From a bacterium (lineage in GTDB: Bacteria; SAR324; XYD2-FULL-50-16), in the NCBI GenBank assembly GCA_018829445.1, contig JAHJTV010000073.1, positions 248,001 through 312,000 on the forward strand: DNA of 64,000 nucleotides. Direction: 5' to 3'. Shown piece by piece: positions 53,947 through 63,965 of this stretch; the first letter of the stretch is position 1; the number at the start of each line of letters is the position of its first letter. The translations under genes were made by a program, and so were the position numbers. The notes under the pieces are model-generated. The model ran no database searches, had not been told where the DNA came from, and saw nothing but the letters and a program-made list of their open reading frames with translations.

Positions 53947-54156
53947 TTAATCCAGGTATTTGAAGGATACTTTCAGTTTTGTTCGGAACATCAATGCTTT
54001 TCCGGATTCAACTTTAATATCTTGCTGAATAACTTCGGCAATTCGCAAGTCCTTCAGGGTTTTTGACGCTCTTTCAATGGCTACTTTTGCAGCATCATCC
54101 CATGAAACCTCGCTTGCACCGACAAGTTCAATCACTTTGTAAACGCTGTCTGCCAT
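53947..54156 (-). CDS. Dodecin, small flavin-binding protein
   Basis: A 69-residue protein matching dodecin: VYKVIELVGASEVSWDDAA, then ASKTLKDLRIAEV, and a final strand with FRTKLKVSFKY. Dodecins form 12-mers that store or buffer FMN and related flavins. The conserved Trp in SWDDA stacks on the flavin. AGGAG lies well placed before the ATG. It stands alone on the minus strand. Confidence 0.95.
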   Translation of the reverse strand: MADSVYKVIELVGASEVSWDDAAKVAIERASKTLKDLRIAEVIQQDIKVESGKALMFRTKLKVSFKYLD

Positions 54157-54591
54157 GATTTTCTCCTCATTGTTAATACATTGTTTAACAATATTGCAGT
54201 TAGATCTTTTTTACTGCTTTGATGGATTAGAAATAGAAATCGCTTCATGGTAACATAACCTTATGTTCTTTCAAATAAAAAAGTACAGGAACGAAAAATC
54301 ATCTGAAAAATGATGGCTGGCAACGGATTTTAGGTGTGTTTGACCGCATGATTCATGATAATTCAGGCTGTTATTCCCATTAACCGGATAAAAATTTTTT
54401 ATCTTTTCCGGTTTCAATGACGAGACAAACCCGGTTAAAAGATCTATAATATCCATTTTTAATAGCGTTCTTAGTGCCTGATCTTAATGGATGAAAACCG
54501 GTATTCAACTTCTGGATTAAGTATGTTTTTTTCTTCTAAAGTATCCAATAACGCTCTCTCCGGTGCAGTGAGTGAAAAAAGGAAAGGATTT

Positions 54592-55665
54592 TTGGCCTAT
54601 AAAAGTGCATTATGTAATGTAATCTGTCTGTTAGGACTGCTTATCGGCTGTTCCTCACCGAATGTAAAACTGGTCAGCACTGAGTTGTCTGACGCCTACT
54701 ATGATCCTGATGCCTATTTCCTTGAATCGGTACGCTATAACAAAATAATTACCGCAATAAAATTTATCGAGGAAGGGTACGTTGATGTTAATATCAAGGA
54801 TTCATATAAGTGGACAGCATTGATGTATGCAGCGCGGAACGGATATATCGGGTTGGCGGAATACTTGATTTCCAAGGGAGCAGAGATTAATGCCACCGAC
54901 AGCTATGGTGCCAACGCATTAAGTATTGCTCTGGAAAATGGTCAAGTGGAATTTGCCGGATTAATTCTGGAGCACAACCCTGATCTCACCATTACCGATG
55001 TGAATGGCTACACGTCCTTAATGAAAGCCGTTTACTGGCAGTATACGGATCTCGTTCCCATCATCATTGCTCAGGGTGCTACCATTGAACAACGGAATTA
55101 TGAAGGAACCACGGCGCTTTTAATAGCAGCCAACAACAATAGTCTTGAGCTGATAACCCTGTTATTGGATAACGGGGCCAATCCCAACCAGGTTGACCGA
55201 GTAGGCCGATCGGCTTTGCACTATGCAGCAGAGAATCAAAACGTAAAAATCACCAGCCAATTGTTGAAATCCGGTGCAGATCCAAATCTAAGAGACAGGC
55301 AGGGGCAGACACCTTTAATGATTTCTGTTTACTGGGGAAACCGGGAAATCATTGCTCTTCATATCGACGGAGGTGCGAATCTGAACAATAAGGACTTAAA
55401 CGGATTAACGGCCTTAATGATTACTATCCAATATAATTATGAGAATATCAGTCAGGAATTGATTGCAAAAGGAGCTGACATGAATATTCAGGACGATTTC
55501 GGTCAAACCGCTTTGATGATGGCGCTTGATAATAAACTTCATGCCATCGCAAAATTCCTGATCAAAATGGGAGCGAACGTTACGGTCAAAGACGAAAAAG
55601 GTAAAACTGCATTGGATAGAGCCAAGGAGAGGGGGTACTCCGATTTGGTGAATTTGATGCAGTAA
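54592..55665 (+). CDS. Ankyrin-repeat lipoprotein
   Basis: A protein of about 357 residues with a lipoprotein signal (LLGLLIGC lipobox) and about nine ankyrin repeats of ~33 residues (for example TALMYAARNGYIGLAEYLISK and TALMMALDNKLHAIAKFL). The start is placed at TTG 54592, because GGAAAGGA lies upstream and the resulting signal peptide has normal length. An ATG at 54487 is in frame but lacks a ribosome site and would put 54 residues before the lipobox. It should be anchored to a membrane and bind other proteins through its ankyrin stack. Partners unknown. Confidence 0.85.
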   Translation: MAYKSALCNVICLLGLLIGCSSPNVKLVSTELSDAYYDPDAYFLESVRYNKIITAIKFIEEGYVDVNIKDSYKWTALMYAARNGYIGLAEYLISKGAEINATDSYGANALSIALENGQVEFAGLILEHNPDLTITDVNGYTSLMKAVYWQYTDLVPIIIAQGATIEQRNYEGTTALLIAANNNSLELITLLLDNGANPNQVDRVGRSALHYAAENQNVKITSQLLKSGADPNLRDRQGQTPLMISVYWGNREIIALHIDGGANLNNKDLNGLTALMITIQYNYENISQELIAKGADMNIQDDFGQTALMMALDNKLHAIAKFLIKMGANVTVKDEKGKTALDRAKERGYSDLVNLMQ

Positions 55666-55824
55666 TCAGGCTGAGTTACAACTAACATAAACAGAGTTTT
55701 ACTTTGTCATCCCGGCCTTGAAACTGGAATAATGTGATAATCAGTTCAGATTTCAATAAAATTCATCTGTTTTTTGGATTGTTTTCTGTTTTAATACCAA
55801 CCATAACTTGAATCAGCGGATAAT

Positions 55825-57111
55825 ATGAGATCTTCGAGATACTATTTTTTCGGTCTGGTTATAACCAGTCTGTTTTTATTTTTTGGTTGTTCCTATCTCA
55901 ATATCAGTGAAAGAGATCTTTATGTTCCACAAAATGATGTCGACAGGAAGAAAACCGAACAGGCACGAAATAATTCCAGTATAATCCTGGGAAATATTCG
56001 AAGTGACACAACCCTGCAGGCTCCAGTCCTGATCGTGGCATATCCGGTGAACCCCTTAGATGAGACGGATGGCTTTCAAAATATCATTGTTTTGCAGCAA
56101 CCCGGCAATTATATGATGTATCTCCCTAAGGGGCAATTCAGGATTTTTGCTGTGATGGATGTTGACAATGATGATTGGTTTGAAAGCAGTGAAATTTTTG
56201 CTGTTTATGATAACTTGAATCCGCTGGAGCTTAGTGAAGGAGAGGTAAAACCCCGGGTGGATCTGGATTATTCTGCTAAACCGTTTGCTTCCAGCTTTTT
56301 ACCTCAGGAACTGAAGATCCCTTATGTTTTTAATGGCAGTGAATATCAGGCGCAAAACGGTCAAGTCAGAAAGATCTATGATGTAGTATTTGACCCCAAG
56401 AACTCCGATATCGGTCTGTGGGCTCCTTCAACCTTCATGCGGAATTTCGGCGCCAATATCTATTTTATTGAAGAATACGATCCCGGTAAAATCCCCATTC
56501 TGTTCGTTCACGGATCTAACGGAACCCCCCAGGACTGGGTTTATTTTTTGATAAGATTGGACCGCTCCCGATACCAGCCCTGGTTTTTCTACTATCCTTC
56601 CGGTGTTCGATTGCCATTGATTGCCAATGTTCTCTATGAAAAACTGATCGAACTCCATGAGCAATATAAATTTGAAAAGTTGTGTCTTTCCGCACACAGT
56701 ATGGGAGGATTAATAACAAGGGCGATGTTAACTTCAAACAGCTTTGAAAAGTATAACGACTTTATCAAAATGTATGTTACCCTTGCCACTCCTTGGTCCG
56801 GTTTTAGATCGGCCGATACCGCCGTGATGACCTCTCCCAAAAAACTGCCGGTATGGATCGATGTTGCTTCACGCAGCAAGTTTATCCACAACCAATTCAG
56901 AAAATCTCTCCCCCAGACTATTAATTACTACCTCTTTTTTGGAAAAGAGGACCTGGTCTCGAAAGGTGCGGCAGTAGACCAGCGGGTTTTTGCCGGATCA
57001 ACCGGCAATTATTCCTTTGATGTTAACCATCAAACCATCCTTTCCGACAGAAATGTAATTAAGCAATACAATCAATTACTGGAAAAACAGTTTTTTGATA
57101 CTTCAAAGTAG
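55825..57111 (+). CDS. Lipoprotein with alpha/beta-hydrolase (lipase-like) domain
   Basis: A 428-residue protein. The signal peptide ends in the lipobox FFGC (Cys22). Residues 25-210 have a beta-rich pattern that is not assigned. Residues about 220-425 are a lipase-type hydrolase: oxyanion-side FVHGSNGTPQDW, nucleophile Ser in SAHSMGG near residue 294, Asp in GKEDLV and His in DVNHQTIL. Catalytic residues are all present, so it is likely an esterase or lipase anchored to a membrane. The ankyrin lipoprotein gene lies just upstream on the same strand. Confidence 0.85.
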   Translation: MRSSRYYFFGLVITSLFLFFGCSYLNISERDLYVPQNDVDRKKTEQARNNSSIILGNIRSDTTLQAPVLIVAYPVNPLDETDGFQNIIVLQQPGNYMMYLPKGQFRIFAVMDVDNDDWFESSEIFAVYDNLNPLELSEGEVKPRVDLDYSAKPFASSFLPQELKIPYVFNGSEYQAQNGQVRKIYDVVFDPKNSDIGLWAPSTFMRNFGANIYFIEEYDPGKIPILFVHGSNGTPQDWVYFLIRLDRSRYQPWFFYYPSGVRLPLIANVLYEKLIELHEQYKFEKLCLSAHSMGGLITRAMLTSNSFEKYNDFIKMYVTLATPWSGFRSADTAVMTSPKKLPVWIDVASRSKFIHNQFRKSLPQTINYYLFFGKEDLVSKGAAVDQRVFAGSTGNYSFDVNHQTILSDRNVIKQYNQLLEKQFFDTSK

Positions 57112-57424
57112 CTTTTTGGCTCTTGCTTTTTGACGTCTCTGAAAACAACCCACCACTCCCCGAATGGTGGCCCAGGCCTTGGAGATCAACAGTTCAGAAG
57201 CTGACGGGGCTTTCGGAGAAGCGGCTATCAAATGATACAATGCACTGGCTGAGGGCGGTTGGGGGATTGTTTTTCTGGAGGTGAAAGAGGTTTGATCCAA
57301 TCCCGGATGTCGGAAACCTTGAGAATTATAAAGGATCCAGCCGGGATCGACTTCAGAGAAAAAACACACTTTTGAAAAACCCCATCCAGGCGGGTCTTTG
57401 AATGATCAGATTGTGCAGTTTCAG

Positions 57425-57541
57425 ATGGGTAAAAACCGGAACAATACCCTTAAACAGGAAGCGGTTCGTCCCATTCCTCTCGATAAAAACAGGTATGAGC
57501 AGGAGTGGAATGATTACCTGGAAGAAAAACACTTCCAATAA
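57425..57541 (+). pseudogene. Possible remnant of a group II intron reverse transcriptase
   Basis: The frame ends with NRYEQEWNDYLEEKHFQ, close to the NPYDPEW..YFE.R-type motif near the maturase region of bacterial group II intron-encoded proteins. Only 38 codons remain, upstream sequence is frameshifted, and no other part of the intron is visible. The match is short, so this is a guess. Confidence 0.3.
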
Positions 57542-57556
57542 TTTAAAAGGATTGCC

Positions 57557-58171
57557 ATGAAACCTCTATTAGTTGTATCTGCCGGACTGGTGCATCCTAA
57601 TCTTCGATGTCGTCGCAGTCTGAAAAAAGTGTTGAGTGGTATCAAGGGAGTCTCCTTCGTTTACACCTCCGACATCAATGACCTGGCTTCCCTTAAATTA
57701 GGTCTTTACACTTCAGTAATCCTGTATTTTCAAAAATCCGGAATCTCCGATTCTGCTCTGGAGGCAATGGAAAGTTTTGTATTTAACGGTGGTGGTCTAA
57801 TGGCGATCCATTCGGCTTCTGCATCCTTTAAGCAGAGTGAAAGATATTATAATCTGATTGGCGGAAAATTTGTGTCCCATGGGAAAATAGCTGATTTCAA
57901 GGTGAAACCCCTGAAAAAACCATCCGGACTATTCAAAGGAATCACCGGATTCAACGTTTTTGACGAGCTCTACCTCCATAGATACAAGGAAGACGTTTCG
58001 GTACACTTTTATACCGAAGTGGACAAAAGAAAAGAACCGGTCGTTTGGACCCGTGAGCTTGGAAAGGGGAAAATCGCCTATTGCTCGCTGGGACACTGTG
58101 CCCCAATTTTTAAGGTACCCCAGGTGAAACAGATTATTGAGCACAGTGTCCGCTGGATTAATTCCAGATGA
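57557..58171 (+). CDS. ThuA-like protein
   Basis: A 204-residue protein of the ThuA (trehalose-utilisation) family with a class-I glutamine-amidotransferase-like fold. VVSAGLVHPNLRC starts the domain; NGGGLMAIHSASASF, GKFVSHGKIADF and YCSLGHCAPIF are recognisable family stretches. There is no catalytic Cys as in amidotransferases; the family is thought to act on sugars such as trehalose-derived or keto-sugars. A ribosome site AAGGA precedes the ATG. No sugar genes are next to it, so its role is uncertain. Confidence 0.8.
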   Translation: MKPLLVVSAGLVHPNLRCRRSLKKVLSGIKGVSFVYTSDINDLASLKLGLYTSVILYFQKSGISDSALEAMESFVFNGGGLMAIHSASASFKQSERYYNLIGGKFVSHGKIADFKVKPLKKPSGLFKGITGFNVFDELYLHRYKEDVSVHFYTEVDKRKEPVVWTRELGKGKIAYCSLGHCAPIFKVPQVKQIIEHSVRWINSR

Positions 58172-58893
58172 TTCGATTTTAATCCCTTGTCTAATTTATT
58201 GGAATTAAAGTTCAGAAGCAAAAAAGGGGACGTTGTGTACTAATTGTACAAACTTAAGTGGTATTATTTTCACGTTCTATATTGACACTAACAATGTTTG
58301 ATAAGATGGCAAGACGTATTCTCATGATTGCCATTAGGTCAGAGCATCTCGATTTTTATGTATTTTGTCTTCTGCGTCCCCTTCTGTTACTGCAAAGGAA
58401 CAAGGAAGGTAACCATATTAAGGACAATATGTTGACTAGCTGGAGTCAATATGTTGTTGAATAATACTACTGAGCTGGAACAAAGACGTAATACTTTAAT
58501 AAATTCAAACGTAAAAAATCCAAATCGGAACGGTACAACTATTGCTCTAAGTGGTGAAGATGATTTCACCACACGGATGAGATTGCTGTATTTCTATAAA
58601 TTATCTTGGATCATGCTGGCAGGTATACCATTAATTGGGATGCGCTTTTTTTAAAGTGTTGGGACTGTATTTAGAGCGAATTTGATCAAGCAGCATATTC
58701 TGACTCTCTACTCAATTATAAAACTAGAAGCATAATCGTATTGTCCAATCGGGAGTCTTTTTTTGTCCGGGAAAACATGCCGGAACGGTTCAATAACAGA
58801 CAAGTTTAAATAAACCAATAGACAAGGTTGGCCGGGAGAAGAGGGGAGGCTGATTGGAGAGACAGGTTTTAATCAAAATTCATAGGAGAAACA
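58172..58893. other. Intergenic region, 722 bp
   Basis: This stretch between the ThuA-like and FadJ genes has no convincing gene. It contains the TGTAC-N5-GTACA dyad (58236-58250). Promoters for FadJ are expected here, with AGGAG visible just before its ATG at 58894. Confidence 0.4.
58236..58250. promoter_or_regulatory. Dyad TGTAC-TAATT-GTACA
   Basis: Perfect five-base arms with a 5-bp spacer in the ThuA-FadJ gap. It could be an operator for a dimeric regulator, but lies far from both starts. Confidence 0.3.
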
Positions 58894-60903
58894 ATGACAA
58901 AGGTATTTAGTCAAGAAAACAGAAACGGTGTTGCTGTTATTACGTTTGATGTACCGGGAGAAGCTGTAAACACATGGACTGATGACGCTATCGATGGATT
59001 TCAGGAAGTGCTGGAGCATCTTGAGAAAAACAAAGGGGACTACAAAGGGGTTGTTTTTATTTCCGGTAAAAGTTCCTTTCATGCCGGTGCCAATCTGAAT
59101 ATGCTTTCACAGGATGTTGATCCGGAGCTTTTTAAACAGCGCTGCACTAATTTTAACCAGATGTTTTTAAGAATGGAGGATCTTGGAATACCGACGGTTG
59201 CGGCAATAAACGGACCGTGTATGGGTGGCGGCTACGAATTTGCTTTGGCCATGACTGCGCGCGTTGCAACAGCTTCCAGAAAAACCCTGGTGGGTCTACC
59301 GGAATGCAATGTAGGTGTAATACCCGGGGGCGGAGGTACCCAAAGGTTGCCAAGGTTAATCGGTTTCCAGGCCATTGAAATGATTCTAAAGGGAAAGGTT
59401 GTCGGAGCTGAAAAAGCCATGGAACTTGGAATGATTGACCGGGTTATTCCGGAAGACGGATCATTGCTGGAAGGAGCGTTGGATTTAGTAGAGGAGATAG
59501 TATCCGGTAAAGCTGCTCTGAAAAGAGTAACTCCTGACCTTTCAGCTTTGGACGAAATAATGGAAATGGCATTTAAGGGTGTTTTAAAGGCAACACGGGG
59601 AAGAGAGCTTCCACAACCCATAATGGCTATCAAAGCTATGAAAGAGGGACTAAAGGTTTCTCTTGAGGAGGGGTTGGCCGTTGAAACCGATTGTTTTATT
59701 GAAGTCTTAAAGTCTCCCGAATCCAAAGGCATGATCAACACCTTCTTTATCAAGACCATGTCCGATAAACCCCAGGCCATGATACCCAAGGGATTTGAGC
59801 CCAAAGCTATCAACAAGGTTGCCGTATTGGGATTTGGAACCATGGGGAGAGGCATTGTGATTGACGTCATTCGCAATATGCCGGTGAAACTGGTAGTAAA
59901 AGATATTCCGGAAGCTCTAAAACCTGGTCTGGATTTCGTCCGAAAGATACTGGAAGGAATGGCGGAAAAGAAACGGCTCAAGGGAAACGTTGATGACCTT
60001 TTGAACAATATCACCACTGTTTCCGAATGGAGCGATGATTTTAATGATGTGGATCTGGTGATTGAAGCTGTTTTTGAGGACCCGGCTGTCAAAGAAGAAG
60101 TGTACAGTGAATTATGTAAACGTGTACCGGAGGATTGTTTGATCGCCAGTAACACCTCCAGTTTGCCGGTCAATCTGCTGGCCAAAGGTGTTTCCAAACC
60201 GGAACGGTTTGCCGGGGCCCATTTCTTTTCACCGGTCTGGAAAATGCAGTTACTGGAATTGATCCGGGGAGAAAAAACATCGGATGAGACAATCCACAAC
60301 CTGATGGCTGTTTGTGCTGCCATGCGGAAAAGACCGGTTTTATGCAATGATAACCCGGGATTTGTGGTTAATGCGATGCTCTTTCCCTACTTTATCAAGA
60401 CTTTTGAATTGCTGGCTGAAGGTGTTTCTATTGAGGCCATCGACTCAGCCATGCAACAGTTCGGACTTCCAGTCGGACCGATCAGGTTAGTGGATGAAGT
60501 GGGTATTGATATTTCCTACCTGGTGTTGACAAAATCGTTGTTGATGACTCCTCCTCCGGCTTTGGAAAATGTGTACAAGGCGGGTCGCTATGGCAGAAAT
60601 AAGAATGGTAAAGGATTCTATGATCAGGAAGGCAACGTCGATCCAGACGTTCTTCCACTGGTGAATCCTGATGGCAATCAAAAGGAGTATTCTACCAAAG
60701 AGATCCAAGATCTACTGTTTGGGCCTCTGGCGCAAACAGGGAAAGAACTTCTGGATAATAAAGTGGTTTCCGATCCCAGATTGATTGATATCGGAGCTAT
60801 CTGGGGCGTAGGTTTCCCGCCCGATAAGGGAGGTCCGATGAAATGGGCGGATCTCACCGGATTAAGTCAGGCACGTTTTGGTAAGAATTTTTATTCCGCC
60901 TGA
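58894..60903 (+). CDS. fadJ: FadJ-type fatty-acid oxidation enzyme (enoyl-CoA hydratase/3-hydroxyacyl-CoA dehydrogenase)
   Basis: A 669-residue bifunctional beta-oxidation enzyme. N-terminal crotonase part: SSFHAGANLNML near residue 60-72, then MGGGYEFAL with Glu and VGLPECNVGVIPGGGG with the second Glu. C-terminal dehydrogenase part: GFGTMGRGIV (NAD loop), ASNTSSLPV, and the catalytic His in AHFFSPVWKM, followed by the second dehydrogenase domain. It is somewhat shorter than typical FadJ (about 710). AGGAG precedes the ATG. Acts in the cytoplasm on acyl-CoA thioesters. Confidence 0.93.
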   Translation: MTKVFSQENRNGVAVITFDVPGEAVNTWTDDAIDGFQEVLEHLEKNKGDYKGVVFISGKSSFHAGANLNMLSQDVDPELFKQRCTNFNQMFLRMEDLGIPTVAAINGPCMGGGYEFALAMTARVATASRKTLVGLPECNVGVIPGGGGTQRLPRLIGFQAIEMILKGKVVGAEKAMELGMIDRVIPEDGSLLEGALDLVEEIVSGKAALKRVTPDLSALDEIMEMAFKGVLKATRGRELPQPIMAIKAMKEGLKVSLEEGLAVETDCFIEVLKSPESKGMINTFFIKTMSDKPQAMIPKGFEPKAINKVAVLGFGTMGRGIVIDVIRNMPVKLVVKDIPEALKPGLDFVRKILEGMAEKKRLKGNVDDLLNNITTVSEWSDDFNDVDLVIEAVFEDPAVKEEVYSELCKRVPEDCLIASNTSSLPVNLLAKGVSKPERFAGAHFFSPVWKMQLLELIRGEKTSDETIHNLMAVCAAMRKRPVLCNDNPGFVVNAMLFPYFIKTFELLAEGVSIEAIDSAMQQFGLPVGPIRLVDEVGIDISYLVLTKSLLMTPPPALENVYKAGRYGRNKNGKGFYDQEGNVDPDVLPLVNPDGNQKEYSTKEIQDLLFGPLAQTGKELLDNKVVSDPRLIDIGAIWGVGFPPDKGGPMKWADLTGLSQARFGKNFYSA

Positions 60904-61096
60904 CGGGCACTCTTTTGGAACACCACCTGTTTGCCCACAATAGCGTTTCTGTTAAACCTTTTTCTAATGGGAGTTTTCAGTACCTTCTAGGTTATCTGAG
61001 CTAAAAATCGGTATATCGTTCGATTCAACGGGAAGTGATTCGGATAACCCAAGTGTTCAGCATTTAAATCCTGGAAAGAAACGGAGGTTAGATGAA

Positions 61097-62152
61097 ATGA
61101 AATACAAAGTTATTCAGTGGGCAACTGGTGCCATGGGAAAGTCCTGTCTGAGAGCGGTCATAGACCATCCCGATCTGGAACTTGCCGGACTCTTTGTTTA
61201 CAGCAATTCAAAAGCAGGTCTGGATGCCGGTGAAATAGCAAAACGTGAGGCTACAGGGATTTTTGCCACCAGGAATATCGATGAGATTCTTTCCCTGGAT
61301 GCTGATGTAGTGATCCATGCACCCCGACTGCAGCCTCCCTATACCCATCACAACTTTGACATTTGCCGGTTGTTGGCATCCGGGAAAAACGTTATCAGTA
61401 TCAACGGTCACACTTACCCGCAATACTGGGGGAAAAAATATCTGAATACCTTTGAAAAAGCCTGTCGTCAGGGAAGATCCACCCTGTTTGGAACAGGTCT
61501 GAATCCGGGCTTTATTGTCGAAAAAATAGCTGCCGTGGCTACAGGACTTTGCAGTCAGATAGATCATATCTGTATCAGTGAGATCGCCGATGGCACCTTA
61601 ATGCAGAACCCGAATTATGTATTTGATATTCTCGGATTTGGTGCCAGATGCGGTTCCATAGATCCCAATGATCCGGACTGGGCACCGGCTGAGATATTAA
61701 ACGGCATGTATAAAGAGGTTGTGGCGGGTCTGGTTGACCGGCTTGGATTGAAGCTGGAACGTATAGAGACCGATCATATTATGCTTCCGGCGACACAGGA
61801 TCTTTCGATCCCAGCCGGCAGGATTAAGAAAGGAACCATCGGGCATACTAACTGGCGTTGGCACGGGATTGTCAACCGGAAACGGTTTATTACCCTGTCC
61901 ATCTCCTGGATTATGGAAACAGCCCATCTCAAAAATCCGGATTACAACCTGTGGAATATCGACATTCGCGGATTACCGGGGGTGAAAATGGCGATTGATC
62001 TAAAAAATCCTGACGATTACCCTTTTCGTACCAGTCCGGAGCAGCTAGCCGTAGCATCATCTGTCGTCAACAGCATTCCTGCAGTCTGCAAAGCAACACC
62101 GGGTGTAATGGAAATTCCGGTGGCCAACCATTTCCGCAGCTGTTTTGATTAA
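61097..62152 (+). CDS. DapB-like NAD(P)-binding oxidoreductase
   Basis: A 351-residue dehydrogenase whose N-terminal Rossmann fold (VIQWATGAMGKSCLRAVIDHP) resembles dihydrodipicolinate reductase; the C-terminal part matches the domain seen in 2,4-diaminopentanoate-dehydrogenase-like proteins (GTGLNPGFIVEKIA, HIMLPATQDL, IGHTNWRWHG). Members are often found with regulators in lipid or amino-acid catabolism; the substrate is not known. It lies 193 bp downstream of fadJ on the same strand with a GGAGG ribosome site, so it could be part of the same metabolic module. Confidence 0.8.
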   Translation: MKYKVIQWATGAMGKSCLRAVIDHPDLELAGLFVYSNSKAGLDAGEIAKREATGIFATRNIDEILSLDADVVIHAPRLQPPYTHHNFDICRLLASGKNVISINGHTYPQYWGKKYLNTFEKACRQGRSTLFGTGLNPGFIVEKIAAVATGLCSQIDHICISEIADGTLMQNPNYVFDILGFGARCGSIDPNDPDWAPAEILNGMYKEVVAGLVDRLGLKLERIETDHIMLPATQDLSIPAGRIKKGTIGHTNWRWHGIVNRKRFITLSISWIMETAHLKNPDYNLWNIDIRGLPGVKMAIDLKNPDDYPFRTSPEQLAVASSVVNSIPAVCKATPGVMEIPVANHFRSCFD

Positions 62153-62230
62153 AGAATTTTAAAATCCTCTGGAGATCGAAGGTATTTGAGAAAAAACGGA
62201 CTTACTCTTTTTACCTCCATACGGAAAGAT

Positions 62231-62248
62231 GGGAGATACCGATCTCCC
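62231..62248. terminator. Hairpin GGGAGAT-ACCG-ATCTCCC
   Basis: A perfect 7-bp stem with a 4-nt loop lies between convergent genes (61097-62152 and 62253-63056). No T-run follows on either strand, so a factor-independent terminator is only possible. Confidence 0.35.
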
Positions 62249-62252
62249 TGGA

Positions 62253-63056
62253 TCAATGTGATTGTAACTCTACAGCATAGTCAATGGAGCAATCATCAAT
62301 GTAATACCGGATGTTATCAAAAATAAAATAGTATCTTGAATAATTGATTGAAGTGCTATTGCCCTGAAGTGAAGCCTGGTTGCAAATATGGGGGTCTTTG
62401 ATGATTTTGAGGGTTGTGTAAAGAGTATCGGAGTAAAACACTTTCACAATGCCGTTTTCAAAATAAGGCTCAAATACCGGGTTTTGTTTAATATGGTCAA
62501 GAAAGCTGTTAAATTTTAAGTACCAGACTGTTGATAGTTGATCCGCTACAAGAATCGGGAAAGGATACTCGGGAACCATCTCTATGGTTATATGATCTTT
62601 TTGATCAATAAGATCACCACTGCTGTCTCCGACATATACGGTTGGGATAACCAGGGTGTTCAAGTAAATATAAGTGCGATTGCCATCATCATAGATCTTC
62701 CTGATGAAACCGAGTTTTTTTAGATTATTTGAGATGCTGTAGCGGAATTTTAATGACTGTTTCTTAGCGGAAAAAGTCTGAGTATCTAAAACGAAAAACT
62801 CCTTATTGATATCGGCAAGAGGGATTGGAGAATCTTCAAGATTAAGCACGCCAGAGTAATATACAGCCCCGAAAGTAGAAATAATCAGGGCAAATCCCAT
62901 CACCGGAATTATTACCATCTTAAGAGAAAGTTTTGTGATCCTGAAACTATATATGATGATGATAAGAATGGCGATGGCAGACAATACAAGAAATAAGACA
63001 ACCAATAAAATGGGTACATCCAAAATGTGGCTGCCAATTTCAATGTATCTGTTCAT
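62253..63056 (-). CDS. Membrane protein of unknown function with extracytoplasmic domain
   Basis: A 267-residue protein with two hydrophobic helices at the N-terminus (about 11-38 and 45-68) and a soluble remainder of ~200 residues. The soluble part is beta-rich (IRKIYDDGNRTYIYLNT, TIEMVPEYPFPILVA) and has Cys near the C-terminus (ICNQASL, DDCSID) that could form a disulfide in the periplasm. I do not recognise the family. It has no ribosome site of note and is not in an obvious operon. Confidence 0.6.
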   Translation of the reverse strand: MNRYIEIGSHILDVPILLVVLFLVLSAIAILIIIIYSFRITKLSLKMVIIPVMGFALIISTFGAVYYSGVLNLEDSPIPLADINKEFFVLDTQTFSAKKQSLKFRYSISNNLKKLGFIRKIYDDGNRTYIYLNTLVIPTVYVGDSSGDLIDQKDHITIEMVPEYPFPILVADQLSTVWYLKFNSFLDHIKQNPVFEPYFENGIVKVFYSDTLYTTLKIIKDPHICNQASLQGNSTSINYSRYYFIFDNIRYYIDDCSIDYAVELQSH

Positions 63057-63260
63057 TCGGCTACTGAGTCAATGATAAATCGCCCAAGATCTCCAAACTT
63101 GAATTGTCCGGCGACCTGATAGCTGTTCATAACATTTCAGTTCTTTCCCTGAACCAATGTTCTTTGAATATGTCTTAAAGCAGTCGGCATCCTCGATTAA
63201 GTGCCTATGCAGCCCGGTTTATAAATACTCAATGAATCCTTGGCAGTTTAAGTATTGATA

Positions 63261-63965
63261 TCAATTGAGAATACGATATTTTAGTAATGTCCAGATCGCC
63301 TCAATACCATCGAACCATCTTATCTTTTTCCCTTCCTCCACCGACCGGCCTTTATAACTTATTGGGACCTCAGTAATCTGATATCCCTGTTTCAAGACTT
63401 TTGCCGTTACTTCGGGACAAAACTCAAATCTTTTCGATCTTAAATCGATCTTTTTGAGGACTTCTGTTTTGAACATCTTATATGCAGTTGCTTCATCGGT
63501 TAGTTTTGATCCATATAAAACATTGGTTATTACTCGAAGCAAAACATTGATCATCCAATTTTTATACGCCATCCCATCCAGTCTTTTCGTTTTATTCAAA
63601 AAACGAGAACCATATACTATTTGTGATCCCTGCTCGATAATCGGTTTTAGTAGTTTTGGGTAGTCTGCAGGATCATACTCCAAATCGGCATCCTGGATGA
63701 GCACCACATCTCCGGTTACATACGTCAACCCTATTCTCGTTGCTGTCCCCTTACCAAAGTTCAGTCGGGATTCATGGACAATCATGGTTTTGTCATTTTT
63801 GTATTTTTCTAACTTGGTTGTTGTACCATCTTTAGAGCCGTCATCAATCAATATCATTTCCAAATCAGAGATTTCCGGAGGAAGCTTCACAGCATTTATA
63901 CGATTGATAACTTCATCAATATTGTTGAACTCGTTGTATATTGGGATTATGACTGATAATTTCAA
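63261..63965 (-). CDS. GT2 family glycosyltransferase, DPM/undecaprenyl-phosphate type
   Basis: A 234-residue GT-A enzyme: SVIIPIYNEFNNID at the start, LIDDGSKDG, the DxD region in IQDADLEYDP near residue 93-102, and ASxx-type KMFKTEVL and EFCPEVTAKVL near the C-terminus. It lacks the C-terminal membrane helices of the DPM-like enzyme at 3711-4646 and so would be a peripheral enzyme. TTG start at 63965 with AAAGG upstream. Sugar unknown; likely makes a polyprenyl-linked donor. Confidence 0.88.
   Translation of the reverse strand: MKLSVIIPIYNEFNNIDEVINRINAVKLPPEISDLEMILIDDGSKDGTTTKLEKYKNDKTMIVHESRLNFGKGTATRIGLTYVTGDVVLIQDADLEYDPADYPKLLKPIIEQGSQIVYGSRFLNKTKRLDGMAYKNWMINVLLRVITNVLYGSKLTDEATAYKMFKTEVLKKIDLRSKRFEFCPEVTAKVLKQGYQITEVPISYKGRSVEEGKKIRWFDGIEAIWTLLKYRILN

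Noticed and set aside
54271-54456. Open frame of 61 codons on the minus strand
   Set aside because: No ribosome site and no recognisable features; lies in an ordinary intergenic region before the ankyrin lipoprotein gene.
57103-57369. Open frame of 88 codons on the minus strand
   Set aside because: It overlaps the end of the lipase-like gene, has no motif and an unlikely composition.
58451-58654. Open frame of 67 codons upstream of fadJ
   Set aside because: A hydrophobic tail is the only feature; no ribosome site and no homology that I recognise.
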